Source: an uncultured Lachnospiraceae bacterium
GTDB lineage: Bacteria > Bacillota > Clostridia > Lachnospirales > Lachnospiraceae
Length of the DNA stretch: 64,000 bases
Direction: 5' to 3'
NCBI GenBank assembly: GCA_910579805.1
Contig: CAJTWM010000014.1
Span: 1 to 64,000 of the forward strand
The notes under the pieces are model-generated. The model was not told the DNA's origin. It ran no database searches and was given only the letters and a program-made list of their open reading frames with translations. Positions 16,839 to 25,744 of this stretch are shown here, piece by piece. The translations under genes were made by a program, and so were the position numbers. Each line of letters starts with the position of its first letter. Position 1 is the stretch's first letter.

Positions 16839-19823
16839 ATGATGAAGCTGATGAAGAAAATTTTGGCGGCTGTCTTGATTGCTGGTCTTTTGGGAAGTTC
16901 TTGTGACATGACTGTGTCAGCCAAAGAAAGTGCGGTTGTACAAACAGCTCAAGAGATACAGGAGACAGAGGGGATGGAAAGCGGCCCATCCATGGAAACG
17001 GATGGAAAGGAAACTTACGATGCAGGCAAAAAGAGTGCGTTAGAAGAATCTGGTACGGATGTCAAAAGCAGAACGGAAGAAGAATCCGGCACAGATGTCA
17101 AAGACGAAAGGGAAGAGGAATCCGCGACGGATGTCAAAGACGAAAGGGAAGAAGAATCCGCGACAGATGCCAAAGACGAAAGGGAAGAAGAATCCGCGAC
17201 GGATGTTAAAAACGAAACGGAAGTGGAATCCTGTACGGATGCAAAAAATGAGACAGAAGAATCCGAAACGGATACAAAAGAAGAGCAAACAGAAGAAATG
17301 ACGGGAAATGAATCCGAGCCCGAAAAGGAAACAGATGTGCAGAGAAAGGATACATCAGAGACAGAGCCGGGAACAGAAACAGGGCCTGAGCTTCTGACGA
17401 TAGGCGGCGGGACGCTTCTTTCGGCGGCCGGGGATGGGGTCAGCCGTGTGGAATGGCTTTCGGAATTGACGGCATTGTTTGAAATGTCAGTGGAGCAGGA
17501 CAACTATCCGGATAATTATTTTTTGGATATAGACGCCTCGTCCCCGTATTATTATGCGGTCATGCTGGCAACGGAATTTGGGCTGGTGGATGTGGAGGCA
17601 GGCGACGCCTTCAGGCCGGATGATGCGGTGACAAGGGAATTTGCGGCGCATACGATGAACTTCTGTCTTGGCTTTGAGACGGAGGAAAATGCGGGATATA
17701 GCTTTAATGAAGCGGATAGTGTCACTTATGCGGAGGACATTCAGGTCGCGGTCAACAGGGGGTGGTTCCAGCTGGTATCTGGCAGTTTCCTTCCTGACGC
17801 AGCCGTCACCGAAGCGGAAAAGGCGGCAATATTTGCGGATGCGGAGGGGATACTAGCGGCAGACCAAAAAGACCCTGCGCATGTCAATACCTACACCTTT
17901 GCCGATGGCGTGACGGAGCTGGCGCAGGCGGAAGTAAGTGCGGAGCAGACGGGAGAAAATGAGCTGACCTTTTACAGCGGCTGGGAAAAATTAACGGCGG
18001 GCAATAAATACGGAATGGTATTGGACGGGTTTCCGATCGTCTTTAAGGTTACCGGCCTTGTGCCTGCTGACGCAGGAGCCGTGGTGCAGTTTGAGACTGT
18101 TCCCATGGAGGAGGCTTTCAAGGATATTGATTTTCAGGGAAACGGTGAGGTGGACCTTGCCTCCATACAGGCATACAGCGACGAGGTGGAGCTGCACTAT
18201 ATCGTGGGCGGCAGTGAAGAGCAGAAGTGGGAGGACGGTACAAAATATGATACCCTTGCGGAAGTCGGGGAGCAGGAGATCAGCGCGGTTGAGGTAATTA
18301 CGGATTACCCTTTGGACGGCGTGTCTAAGGACATCAATCTGGGGAACGGCGCAAAAGCGAAGATAAGCTGTAAAGTGAGCAATGTAAAGAAGGATTTTGG
18401 CGTGAGCCTGACCAAAGGCTATGCTTTTGTCAATGTGGACGCAAAGGTAGAGTTTGGCTGCAATGTCAATATAGGAATGATGGAGGGCGCCGGCATATCC
18501 CCGGTGCTTGAATTGGTGCGCATACCGGTTTCAGGTATCGGCTATTTCAGCGTAAAGCTGGATGCGAACATAACGGGCGGTGTGACGGTGAGCCTTGTGG
18601 AGAATGTATCCTTGGGGTTGAGGTTTGACGGGGACGGTTTCCGCATGACGAAGGATTTCAGCAAGGATTCTTTTACCATACAGACGCGGATGGAGATCAG
18701 CGCAGGGGTGACGGCAACGCTTGCCCTGAATAACTGCGGCTTTATGTCGGGAGAATTATATGCAAAGTTCGGGGCAAAAAACGTGCTTGACTCGATCCGG
18801 TATAACGACGGCAGCTCACCGGCAATGTGCGCCAACCACAACGCATGGCTTTATGCCACGGCAGGCGGGTTTGCAAGGGTGGACTTTGGGGTTTATGACA
18901 AATCATGGAGTAAGACTTATTCCATCTACAACGAGAAAAACAGCCCGGTGCGAATCTCCTTCCATTATGAGGACGGTGTGGCGGTATCAAAATGCTCGAG
19001 AGGGACAAAGTGGGGACCTTCCGGAAGGAGATGGGGGTATTATACTGCGGCGGATTCAAGATACGGGTATAACGGCGAGAGCGGCGGAATCGGGGCAGGC
19101 GGTGAGCCCTTTACGATTTTTGAGTACAGTCTGGACGAATACGATAATGCTACGATTACAAGCTATAGGGGGAATGTGTCGGCGCTGAGCATTCCGGAGA
19201 CGCTGGACGGGCATACGGTTGTTGGGATTGGAAGTGGGGTGTTTCAAAATAATAAGCTGTTGCGGATGGTGGTGATGCCAGATAGTGTGACGGAGATAGG
19301 GAATTATGCATTTGAAGACTGTAGCAATCTGTCAAGCGTGACATTATCCAAAGGGGTGACAAGCATAGGATATAGAGCATTTTGCAATTGTGATTCTCTA
19401 ACGGAAATAGAAATACCAAAGAGCTTGAAAACGTATTATGGTGGTCCTTTTAGAGACTGTGATGGGTTAAAGGAAGTGACTTTTGAGAAAGGGACAACGG
19501 AGGTTGCCAGCAATCTGTTTTCATACTGTCCGGGAATAGAGGAAATAACAATACCGGATACGGTCACGGTAATAGAGTATGGCGCGTTTAATAATTGTAA
19601 AAATTTATGTAAAGTTGATATTCCAAGTTCTGTAACAGAAATAGAAAGAGATGCATTTAGCAAATGTGTAAATTTGGAAAGGATATTGATACCAGACAGT
19701 GTAACGGACATGGGTACTTACATATTCGCAGGCTGCAGCAGCCTTACAGAGGCAAAACTGCCCAGCAAAAGAAAAAATATTACCGAAGGGACTTTCAAAG
19801 ACTGCGTAAGCCTTGAAAAGTAA
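16839..19823 (+). CDS. N-terminal part of a giant SLH/LRR_5 surface protein (frameshifted)
   Basis: The first 994 residues of a secreted cell-surface protein. There is a Sec signal peptide (about residues 1-28, ending VSA), six 12-residue acidic repeats (about 68-139), a Glu/Thr-rich stalk, and SLH-like segments (about 205-340: FRPDDAVTREFAA and FLPDAAVTEAEKAA) that should bind cell-wall polymer. A beta-rich region follows (about 340-740), and LRR_5/BspA-type repeats begin near residue 770 (TEIGNYAFEDCSNLSSVTL). It ends abruptly in mid-repeat at TAA 19821; the next frame continues the same repeat at once, so one base is missing from an intact gene of about 2140 codons. AAGGAG at 16825-16830 fits ATG 16839 best (16833 and 16842 are possible). 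Confidence 0.82.
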   Translation: MMKLMKKILAAVLIAGLLGSSCDMTVSAKESAVVQTAQEIQETEGMESGPSMETDGKETYDAGKKSALEESGTDVKSRTEEESGTDVKDEREEESATDVKDEREEESATDAKDEREEESATDVKNETEVESCTDAKNETEESETDTKEEQTEEMTGNESEPEKETDVQRKDTSETEPGTETGPELLTIGGGTLLSAAGDGVSRVEWLSELTALFEMSVEQDNYPDNYFLDIDASSPYYYAVMLATEFGLVDVEAGDAFRPDDAVTREFAAHTMNFCLGFETEENAGYSFNEADSVTYAEDIQVAVNRGWFQLVSGSFLPDAAVTEAEKAAIFADAEGILAADQKDPAHVNTYTFADGVTELAQAEVSAEQTGENELTFYSGWEKLTAGNKYGMVLDGFPIVFKVTGLVPADAGAVVQFETVPMEEAFKDIDFQGNGEVDLASIQAYSDEVELHYIVGGSEEQKWEDGTKYDTLAEVGEQEISAVEVITDYPLDGVSKDINLGNGAKAKISCKVSNVKKDFGVSLTKGYAFVNVDAKVEFGCNVNIGMMEGAGISPVLELVRIPVSGIGYFSVKLDANITGGVTVSLVENVSLGLRFDGDGFRMTKDFSKDSFTIQTRMEISAGVTATLALNNCGFMSGELYAKFGAKNVLDSIRYNDGSSPAMCANHNAWLYATAGGFARVDFGVYDKSWSKTYSIYNEKNSPVRISFHYEDGVAVSKCSRGTKWGPSGRRWGYYTAADSRYGYNGESGGIGAGGEPFTIFEYSLDEYDNATITSYRGNVSALSIPETLDGHTVVGIGSGVFQNNKLLRMVVMPDSVTEIGNYAFEDCSNLSSVTLSKGVTSIGYRAFCNCDSLTEIEIPKSLKTYYGGPFRDCDGLKEVTFEKGTTEVASNLFSYCPGIEEITIPDTVTVIEYGAFNNCKNLCKVDIPSSVTEIERDAFSKCVNLERILIPDSVTDMGTYIFAGCSSLTEAKLPSKRKNITEGTFKDCVSLEK
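17040..17255 (+). repeat. Six 36-bp tandem repeats in the surface-protein gene
   Basis: Six in-frame units encode EEESATDVKDER-like 12-residue acidic repeats. Units two to five are nearly identical in DNA, which is the kind of array that expands and contracts by slippage or recombination. Confidence 0.85.
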
Positions 19824-19837
19824 ACTTCCCAAAAACC

Positions 19838-22800
19838 TTGGAATGCATCCGCCCTTACGCCTTCTACAACACCAAATTATCCGAAGCAGTATTACCGGAG
19901 TCGCTGACCAAAATAGAAAGCTACGCCTTCTACAACTGTGACAACCTAACCAAAGTAGAACTGAAAAATAACCTAACCGAAATCGGAAACTACGCTTTCT
20001 ACGACTGCGACGCATTGGAAACCATCGCCATCCCCGACAGCGTCACCACCCTCGGCATTTACCTCTTCGCAGAAAGCGAACTCCTAAGCGACGTGACACT
20101 TGGCACAGGGATCACCACGATCCCGTCCTATGCCTTCAACCTATGTCCGTCCTTAAAAAAGATCATCCTGCCGTACCGTGTGGAAAAGATCAACAGCAGC
20201 GCGTTCACCAACTGTACCGCCCTGACGGAGATCACCATACCGCGGGCAACCGCCGCGATTGCAGACAGTGTATTCAGCTACCCGTCAAGGCTTACCATAT
20301 ACGGCATCAGCGGAACTTATGCGCAAACCTATGCCGACCAGATAGGGGCGACGTTTGTCAATAAAGAAACAAAAGCGACATCCGTGTCATTTAATAAAAC
20401 CGAGATGAAGCTGATAAAGGGAAGCAAATCCAAACTGGTATTGCGTATATCACCTTCCGATTTTACGGATCAGGTTTCATGGAAGAGTACGGATACCGAT
20501 GTGGCTGCTGTGGATGATGCAGGGACTGTGACTGCCAAGGCAGTGGGCAGTGCGACTGTCAAAGTAACAGTCGGTGACGTCAGTGCGTCCTGTAAGATTA
20601 CCGTGACCCAGCCTGTTACCTCCATCAGCCTGAGCAAGACGTCCCTTTCCCTTGAGGCGTTTGACACCGAAACCCTTACCGCATCAGTATATCCTTCCAA
20701 TGCGGAAAATAAGGAAATCCTGTGGAGCACTTCGGATGATAAAATAGCATCCGTAGACGGAAACGGCACAGTCATGGCAAAAACAAAAGGAAACGCGACG
20801 ATTACGGCAGCGGCACAGGACGGCAGCGGCGTTTCAAGAAGCTGCAGCGTGACAGTGGTAAATAACGGGTATCTCTGCAGCAGCGTATCGGAGCTGGAAA
20901 GCGGGCATAATTATCCGGCAAACTGCTCTGACTTCTGGATTTATACGAAAGAAGGGGCGGAATCATTACATATTGCTTTTGACGCGAGAACGAACGTGGA
21001 GGAGGGGTTTGACTATATTTACCTTTATGACGGCAGCGGAAAAGAAACGGGAAAATATACAGGGACACAATTGGCAGGGCAGAGTGTGGAAATTACCGGC
21101 GATACGGTAAAGATCAAGCTGGTTTCGGATGATGCGGGAAACGCGTGGGGCTTCAAGGTCACCTCTGTCATTGGGACGGGAAATGTAGAAAATGACGAAT
21201 GTCTGGTTACTTTTGACCCACAGGGAGGCAGCCCGGTTCCGTCTGTCCAGATTCCCAAAGGTGAGGCAGTAGGGGAGCCGCAGGCGCCGGTGAGAAAGAA
21301 TTACGTCTTTTTAGGCTGGTATCTGGACGGGGAGCTTTATGATTTTACAAAGCCAGTAACGGGGAATATTGTCCTCAAGGCAAGATGGAAGTTTACACCC
21401 GGGGAGGAAACGCCGGGAGAAGCAGACGGCGTCTTAACGGAGGATATGCCCGCGGACGGCATCATACCGGACGGGCTGTGGATTGCGGGAGTCAGCGACC
21501 AGATCTATACGGGAAAGGCATTGAAGCCGGAGGTAAGGGTATATGACGGAAACCGGAGGCTGAAAGCAGGGACGGATTATACTATAAGCTATAAAAGAAA
21601 TACAAAGGCAAATGATGCCTCCGATGCAGGGAAAGCGCCGACAGTCACGGTCAAAGGAAAGGGCAACTATTCAGGCAGCGCGTCAGCCGCCTTTAAGATC
21701 ATCCCGGTAGACCTGAATGACAGTACGGTATCGGCAGCAGATATTACGTTGGCCTATAACGGGAGATTACAGAAGAAAGTACCGGCAGTAACATTTAACG
21801 GCAGGAAACTGTCCGTGAACAGGGACTTTACCGTATCCTATCCAGACGGAGCGGGCGGGGCTTACCGGCGGACCGGCGAATATTCCGTAGAACTTAAGGG
21901 AAGCGGGAACTTTGCCGGGACAAGGACTGTAAAGCTGGAGATCACGGACAAGGAGCTGATAGAAAAGGCGAAGGTGGCAAAAATAAAGAGCCAGCCCTAT
22001 AGGGATGGGGAAGAAGTGACCCTGCCAAAGTCGGAGCTGACCGTGTATACAAAATCAAAAAATATGCCGCTGACAGAAGGGACGGACTATACGCTCCGCT
22101 ATGAGGATAATAAAGAAATCGGCACGGCGTCTGTTTTCATCACAGGGATGGGTAGCTATGCCGGGACGAAAAAGGTTACTTTTCAGATTGTTGGCACGCC
22201 GCTTAATAAAGCCGCTGTGGAGGGAATAGAAAATAAAGTTTATAACGGGGAAGGGCAGCGCCAAAACCTGAAGCTCTCACTGAACGGCACGGAGCTAAGG
22301 GAAGGCAGGGACTACACCGTCTCCTATGAGAAAAATGTCGATGCAGGGACGGCAAAGATGACAATAAAGGGCTGCGGCGGCTACAGCGGCACGATCAGGA
22401 AGACCTTCAGGATCACCGCCTACGATCTGGGGAGGGATGACAGCCGCCTGCTCACAGGAATAGATAAAAACCTTGCCATGCATTATGTAAAAGGCGGCTG
22501 CAAGCCGGAATTAGTATTAAAGTTTAACGGCAGGGAATTAACAGGCGGAACAGATTACAAGGTTTCTTATGCGAATAACAAAAAGCCCGCCGATGCCTCC
22601 GCGGATAAAGCGCCGCTTATCATAATAAAAGGCAGGGGGAATTTCAAGGGCACGATATCCGTCCCCTTCTCCATCCTAAAGAAAAACCTTGCAGACTCCG
22701 AAGCCCCTGTGTCCGTTGAGGCAGCGGATGTGGGGTATGTGAAAGGTGCCGGGAAATATATCAGCAGACCGGTCCTGACGGATACGGACGGCAAAGTATT

Positions 22801-23278
22801 AAAAGCGGGCACGGATTATGAAGTAAGCTACACGCTTTCGGACGGGATCACGAAGCTGGATAAGAAGAGCACTGTCAGTGCAGGAAATGACGTATGTGTG
22901 ACTGTGAAGGGAAAAGGGAATTACGAGGGGACGCTGTCCACGACCTACCGCATAACGGAAAACCGGTTTGCACAGGCAAAGGTTACGGTTACGCCGAAGA
23001 TTTATACCGGAAGGAGGGTATACCTGTCCAAAGAGGATGTAAAGGTGACGGTAAAAAATGCAGGAAAAACGGAGGAGCTTACATACGGCACGGATTATGA
23101 GATCATAGAAGACAGCTATACCAATAACCTGAAAAAAGGGACTGCCAGTGTGAAGGTCAGGGGACTTGGAAAATACGGCGGGACAAAGACTGTGAAGTTT
23201 AAGATTCAGGCGAAGAAGATGGAGGTGTTTGACATTATTGTGAAAAATTCCGGAGTATTGAAGTTTGCGATACAATAA
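19838..23278 (+). CDS. C-terminal part of the frameshifted surface protein
   Basis: This frame (open from 19817) continues the preceding protein and has no signal peptide and no ribosome site. It holds LRR_5 repeats (to about residue 170), two Ig-like Big_2 domains (VSWKSTDTDVAAVD and ILWSTSDDKIASVD), a CUB-like segment with FDYIYLYDGSG, an InlB/Listeria-Bacteroides-type repeat (FDPQGG...FLGWYLDG), and seven related beta modules marked GTDYTISY-like and GKGNYSG-like motifs. The protein ends with no LPXTG signal; SLH-like segments in the first part would anchor it. Adding one A to the A4 run at 19816-19819 gives a continuous LEKVNFPKTLE and a correct LRR repeat. On its own it is probably not translated. 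Confidence 0.75.
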   Translation: MECIRPYAFYNTKLSEAVLPESLTKIESYAFYNCDNLTKVELKNNLTEIGNYAFYDCDALETIAIPDSVTTLGIYLFAESELLSDVTLGTGITTIPSYAFNLCPSLKKIILPYRVEKINSSAFTNCTALTEITIPRATAAIADSVFSYPSRLTIYGISGTYAQTYADQIGATFVNKETKATSVSFNKTEMKLIKGSKSKLVLRISPSDFTDQVSWKSTDTDVAAVDDAGTVTAKAVGSATVKVTVGDVSASCKITVTQPVTSISLSKTSLSLEAFDTETLTASVYPSNAENKEILWSTSDDKIASVDGNGTVMAKTKGNATITAAAQDGSGVSRSCSVTVVNNGYLCSSVSELESGHNYPANCSDFWIYTKEGAESLHIAFDARTNVEEGFDYIYLYDGSGKETGKYTGTQLAGQSVEITGDTVKIKLVSDDAGNAWGFKVTSVIGTGNVENDECLVTFDPQGGSPVPSVQIPKGEAVGEPQAPVRKNYVFLGWYLDGELYDFTKPVTGNIVLKARWKFTPGEETPGEADGVLTEDMPADGIIPDGLWIAGVSDQIYTGKALKPEVRVYDGNRRLKAGTDYTISYKRNTKANDASDAGKAPTVTVKGKGNYSGSASAAFKIIPVDLNDSTVSAADITLAYNGRLQKKVPAVTFNGRKLSVNRDFTVSYPDGAGGAYRRTGEYSVELKGSGNFAGTRTVKLEITDKELIEKAKVAKIKSQPYRDGEEVTLPKSELTVYTKSKNMPLTEGTDYTLRYEDNKEIGTASVFITGMGSYAGTKKVTFQIVGTPLNKAAVEGIENKVYNGEGQRQNLKLSLNGTELREGRDYTVSYEKNVDAGTAKMTIKGCGGYSGTIRKTFRITAYDLGRDDSRLLTGIDKNLAMHYVKGGCKPELVLKFNGRELTGGTDYKVSYANNKKPADASADKAPLIIIKGRGNFKGTISVPFSILKKNLADSEAPVSVEAADVGYVKGAGKYISRPVLTDTDGKVLKAGTDYEVSYTLSDGITKLDKKSTVSAGNDVCVTVKGKGNYEGTLSTTYRITENRFAQAKVTVTPKIYTGRRVYLSKEDVKVTVKNAGKTEELTYGTDYEIIEDSYTNNLKKGTASVKVRGLGKYGGTKTVKFKIQAKKMEVFDIIVKNSGVLKFAIQ

Positions 23279-23298
23279 ACCGGATAATAATAAGTTGC

Positions 23299-23345
23299 AA
23301 AACAGCCGCAAACTGTATGATTACAAACATTGCGGCTGTTTTGCT
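23299..23345 (+). terminator. Terminator after the surface-protein gene
   Basis: A perfect 13-bp stem, AAAACAGCCGCAA (23299-23311) with TTGCGGCTGTTTT (23330-23342), closing an 18-base loop. Confidence 0.8.
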
Positions 23346-23382
23346 GTCAGAACAGATTTTAATGGCTTTTATTTTTTACAAA

Positions 23383-23391
23383 TGATATAAT
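23383..23391 (+). promoter_or_regulatory. Extended -10 promoter before the Fic-like gene
   Basis: TGATATAAT (TG, one base, TATAAT) is an extended -10 element about 110 bases before the gene. The -35 is poor, as is common for this type. Confidence 0.45.
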
Positions 23392-23498
23392 GGGGAAAAT
23401 ATAGGAATAAACAAAAGCAATATTGTGTTTGATGAAATACCAATGAAGTGTATATTTTGGCCATAAAATGTAAATATGTCATGAAACGGAGGGAGTTT

Positions 23499-24128
23499 AT
23501 GCTTACAAGGCAGCAAAATATTTTTTTAGCAAAGAAAATATTTACGGAACTTGTGTTTAATACTGCTTATATAGAAGGATGTAATGTAACTTTTCCGCAG
23601 ACGCAGACTATTATTGACGGGGCTGTGGTCAATGGCATATCCGTAGACGATATACAAACCGTTTTAAATCTTAGGGACGGATGGAAATTCGTTATAAATT
23701 CCGTGGATAAACCGTTGACATTAGAGTATGTCTGCACGATAAATGCATATGTATCGAGAAACGAAAGTCTGGAATGGGGAGTATTAAGAAAAGGAACTGT
23801 CGGAGTAGGCAGCTTTCTGCCGACTATTCCTGTTAAAGAAGATGTGGTAAAAGAAATAGAACGTATAAACGGGATCGATAAACCTATCGACAGGGCGTTG
23901 GAGTATTTTGCATACGCTTGTAAGCAACAATTATTTTGGGATGGAAACAAACGAACCTCTACGATGGTTGCCAGTAAAATTCTGATAGAGAATGGAGAGG
24001 GCATATTGACCATTGGAAAAGATCAGGCGGAAGAATTTAATGTAACCTTGAATAATTGGTATTTAAGGGACGAATTGCAGCCGTTAAAAGATTGTCTGAA
24101 AAAATGTATCAGAACGTTAGAGATATAA
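23499..24128 (+). CDS. Fic-fold protein lacking the catalytic histidine
   Basis: This 209-residue protein has the Fic/Fido fold. Fic enzymes transfer AMP or other groups to target proteins using the histidine of HxFx(D/E)GNxR. Here the motif reads QLFWDGNKR at residues 144-152: everything is kept except the histidine, which is glutamine. The N-terminus carries TAYIEG (residues 22-27), which fits the (S/T)xxxE(G/N) autoinhibitory helix. So an inhibitory helix is kept while the catalytic base is lost; the protein may be inactive, a binder, or use other chemistry. ATG 23499 is preceded by GGAGGG at 23489-23494; an upstream in-frame ATG has no site. It is a single gene between terminators. Confidence 0.82.
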   Translation: MLTRQQNIFLAKKIFTELVFNTAYIEGCNVTFPQTQTIIDGAVVNGISVDDIQTVLNLRDGWKFVINSVDKPLTLEYVCTINAYVSRNESLEWGVLRKGTVGVGSFLPTIPVKEDVVKEIERINGIDKPIDRALEYFAYACKQQLFWDGNKRTSTMVASKILIENGEGILTIGKDQAEEFNVTLNNWYLRDELQPLKDCLKKCIRTLEI

Positions 24129-24160
24129 AGACAATGCCATGTACGGCATGAAAAGAAGAC

Positions 24161-24194
24161 AAAAAGAGCTCTGTAAAAGTCAGGGCTTTTTTTT
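24161..24194 (+). terminator. Terminator after the Fic-like gene
   Basis: GAGCTCTG pairs with CAGGGCTT (with wobbles) around TAAAAGT, flanked by an A run and eight T. It ends four bases before the next -35 element. Confidence 0.8.
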
Positions 24195-24197
24195 AGG

Positions 24198-24245
24198 TTG
24201 ACAGTCTAACAGTTGTTAGGTATAATAGAATCTAACAACTGTTAG
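24198..24245 (+). promoter_or_regulatory. tetR-SDR promoter with two palindromic operators
   Basis: TTGACA (24198-24203), a 17-base spacer and TATAAT (24221-24226) are fully consensus. CTAACAGTTGTTAG (24206-24219) fills the spacer and CTAACAACTGTTAG (24232-24245) lies just past the start point. Both are perfect 14-bp palindromes with the same CTAACA half-site, as expected for autorepression by the TetR protein encoded next. Confidence 0.9.
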
Positions 24246-24257
24246 GGAGGATGAGAA

Positions 24258-24869
24258 ATGAATGAAACGAAACAAAAAATATTAGACGCCGCATTAGATC
24301 TGTTTTCTCAAAAAGGGTTCTCTGCGGTTTCTATCAGGGATATTTGTAAAGTGGTAGATATCAAGGAAAGCTCGGTCTATTATCATTTCAAAAATAAACG
24401 GGACATCTTTGATGAATTGCTGCTGCGTTTTGAAGCGATAGCTGCGGATCTGATGGGCCGGTTGGAAGAGGGGCTGTCGACTCCGCCGGATACCTATGAG
24501 GGAGATTTATTTGAAAAGACCTGCGATTGTTTTTTTGAAAAGTATCTGATGGACGGATATTGTAATAAAATGATGCGGCTGCTTTCCATTGAACATTTGC
24601 ATAATGAGGAGATGCAAAAAATATATGCCGACTGGATTTTTGACAGGCCGCTGCAGTTTCAGGCAAAAGTGTTTTCCGTGTTGACGGCGGCGGGTATCGT
24701 CAAAACAAAAGACAGCGATTATCTGGCAGTAAAATTTTATGGGCCGATTTTTCTTTTTATGCAGCGCTGGCTTTTTCATGGGGCTTTGACGGAGGAATGC
24801 AGACAAACTTTTCGGGAAAACGCGTATCGGCATGTGAATTATTTTTTTAAGGAAATGGAGGAAATATAA
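24258..24869 (+). CDS. TetR family transcriptional repressor
   Basis: A 203-residue regulator. The N-terminal domain (residues 5-50: ILDAALDLFSQKGFSAVSIRDIC, then ESSVYYHFKNKRDIFDEL) is a standard TetR helix-turn-helix. The remaining helices form the ligand-binding domain; no ligand can be named. GGGAGG at 24245-24250 is eight bases before ATG 24258. The two palindromes around its own promoter are almost surely its operators, and the SDR gene starts two bases after its stop, so effector binding would raise both together. The effector may be a substrate or product of the SDR enzyme. Confidence 0.93.
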   Translation: MNETKQKILDAALDLFSQKGFSAVSIRDICKVVDIKESSVYYHFKNKRDIFDELLLRFEAIAADLMGRLEEGLSTPPDTYEGDLFEKTCDCFFEKYLMDGYCNKMMRLLSIEHLHNEEMQKIYADWIFDRPLQFQAKVFSVLTAAGIVKTKDSDYLAVKFYGPIFLFMQRWLFHGALTEECRQTFRENAYRHVNYFFKEMEEI

Positions 24870-24870
24870 T

Positions 24871-25629
24871 ATGGCAAATATACTGATCGTAGGCGCCAAT
24901 CAGGGGATTGGTTACTATCTTACGGAAAGATTGCTGGAATTGGGAAATTTTGTAGCGGTATTGGATATTAGGACGGATGCGGTTGAAGCGCTAAAAGCAA
25001 AATATCAAAAGGCGGTTTTGCCGGTCATTGCTGACGCGCGGAATCTTTCAAGCATCGAAAACGGAGTACGGCAGGCTGTCGAACGTTTCGGAACGATCGA
25101 TATTGCGATACATAATGCCTGTATGTGTACTTTTGAAGGCGAGAAGGATACGGATTATGAAACGTATCAAAAGGTAATGGACATAAATTATTTTGGGGCG
25201 CTGAGGCTGGCGAAAACCGTTTTACCGTATATGCGGAAAGCGAAAAAGGGGCGTATTATTTTTACGAGTTCAGGCGTAGGGGTTACCGGATTTTTTAATA
25301 TTTCTCCTTATGCCGCTTCGAAAGGGGCGATAGAATCATTGGCAAAATGTCTGGAAATAGAAAATGAAGAATATGGGATTTCCTTGCACTTATTTCATCC
25401 CCCGTTGACAAACACAAGGTCGGCGTCAGGTATTCCGATCCCAAAAGAATTTAAGGCGGAAGCAAAAAAAGTCGGTTATGGCTTGGCCGAGCGCATTTGG
25501 TCAAAAAAGTTTGTGATCTGTCATTGCGCCAGTCAGGCGGCCCAAGTCAGGTTTTGCTACCGGCATCCTCTTTATATAGGGAAAATGATGACGAAGGCAG
25601 CCAGAAGGGCTGTCGGATCAAAAAAATGA
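24871..25629 (+). CDS. Short-chain dehydrogenase/reductase
   Basis: This 252-residue NAD(P)-dependent oxidoreductase has the Rossmann motif GANQGIG (residues 8-14), HNAC for the NAG-like position, and the catalytic pair Y147-x-x-x-K151 in SPYAASKGAIES, with Ser in FTSSGVG. An aspartate after the second strand (VLDIR) suggests NAD(H) preference. The C-terminal 60 residues are basic and differ from common metabolic SDRs, so the substrate is unknown. GGAGG at 24857-24861 lies inside the end of tetR, so translation is likely coupled. It is under the TetR-controlled promoter. Confidence 0.9.
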   Translation: MANILIVGANQGIGYYLTERLLELGNFVAVLDIRTDAVEALKAKYQKAVLPVIADARNLSSIENGVRQAVERFGTIDIAIHNACMCTFEGEKDTDYETYQKVMDINYFGALRLAKTVLPYMRKAKKGRIIFTSSGVGVTGFFNISPYAASKGAIESLAKCLEIENEEYGISLHLFHPPLTNTRSASGIPIPKEFKAEAKKVGYGLAERIWSKKFVICHCASQAAQVRFCYRHPLYIGKMMTKAARRAVGSKK

Positions 25630-25677
25630 AGAGGAACGGAAATGGTTTTTATTTAGTATTTTGAGAGGTTTGCGTAC

Positions 25678-25706
25678 TTCACATTTCTTTCTTTGTTTGG
25701 TACAAT
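25678..25706 (+). promoter_or_regulatory. Promoter of the Cys-motif/EAL gene
   Basis: TTCACA (25678-25683), a 17-base spacer and TACAAT (25701-25706), 39 bases before the start codon. Each hexamer differs from consensus at one position. Confidence 0.7.
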
Positions 25707-25744
25707 AGTACTATCATTGGCAGATAAAGAAAGAAGGGGTATGA

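Noticed and set aside
19812..19830. Programmed -1 frameshifting at the surface-protein break
   Set aside because: There is no X-XXY-YYZ slippery heptamer; only a short A4 run precedes the stop, so a simple indel or sequence error is more likely.
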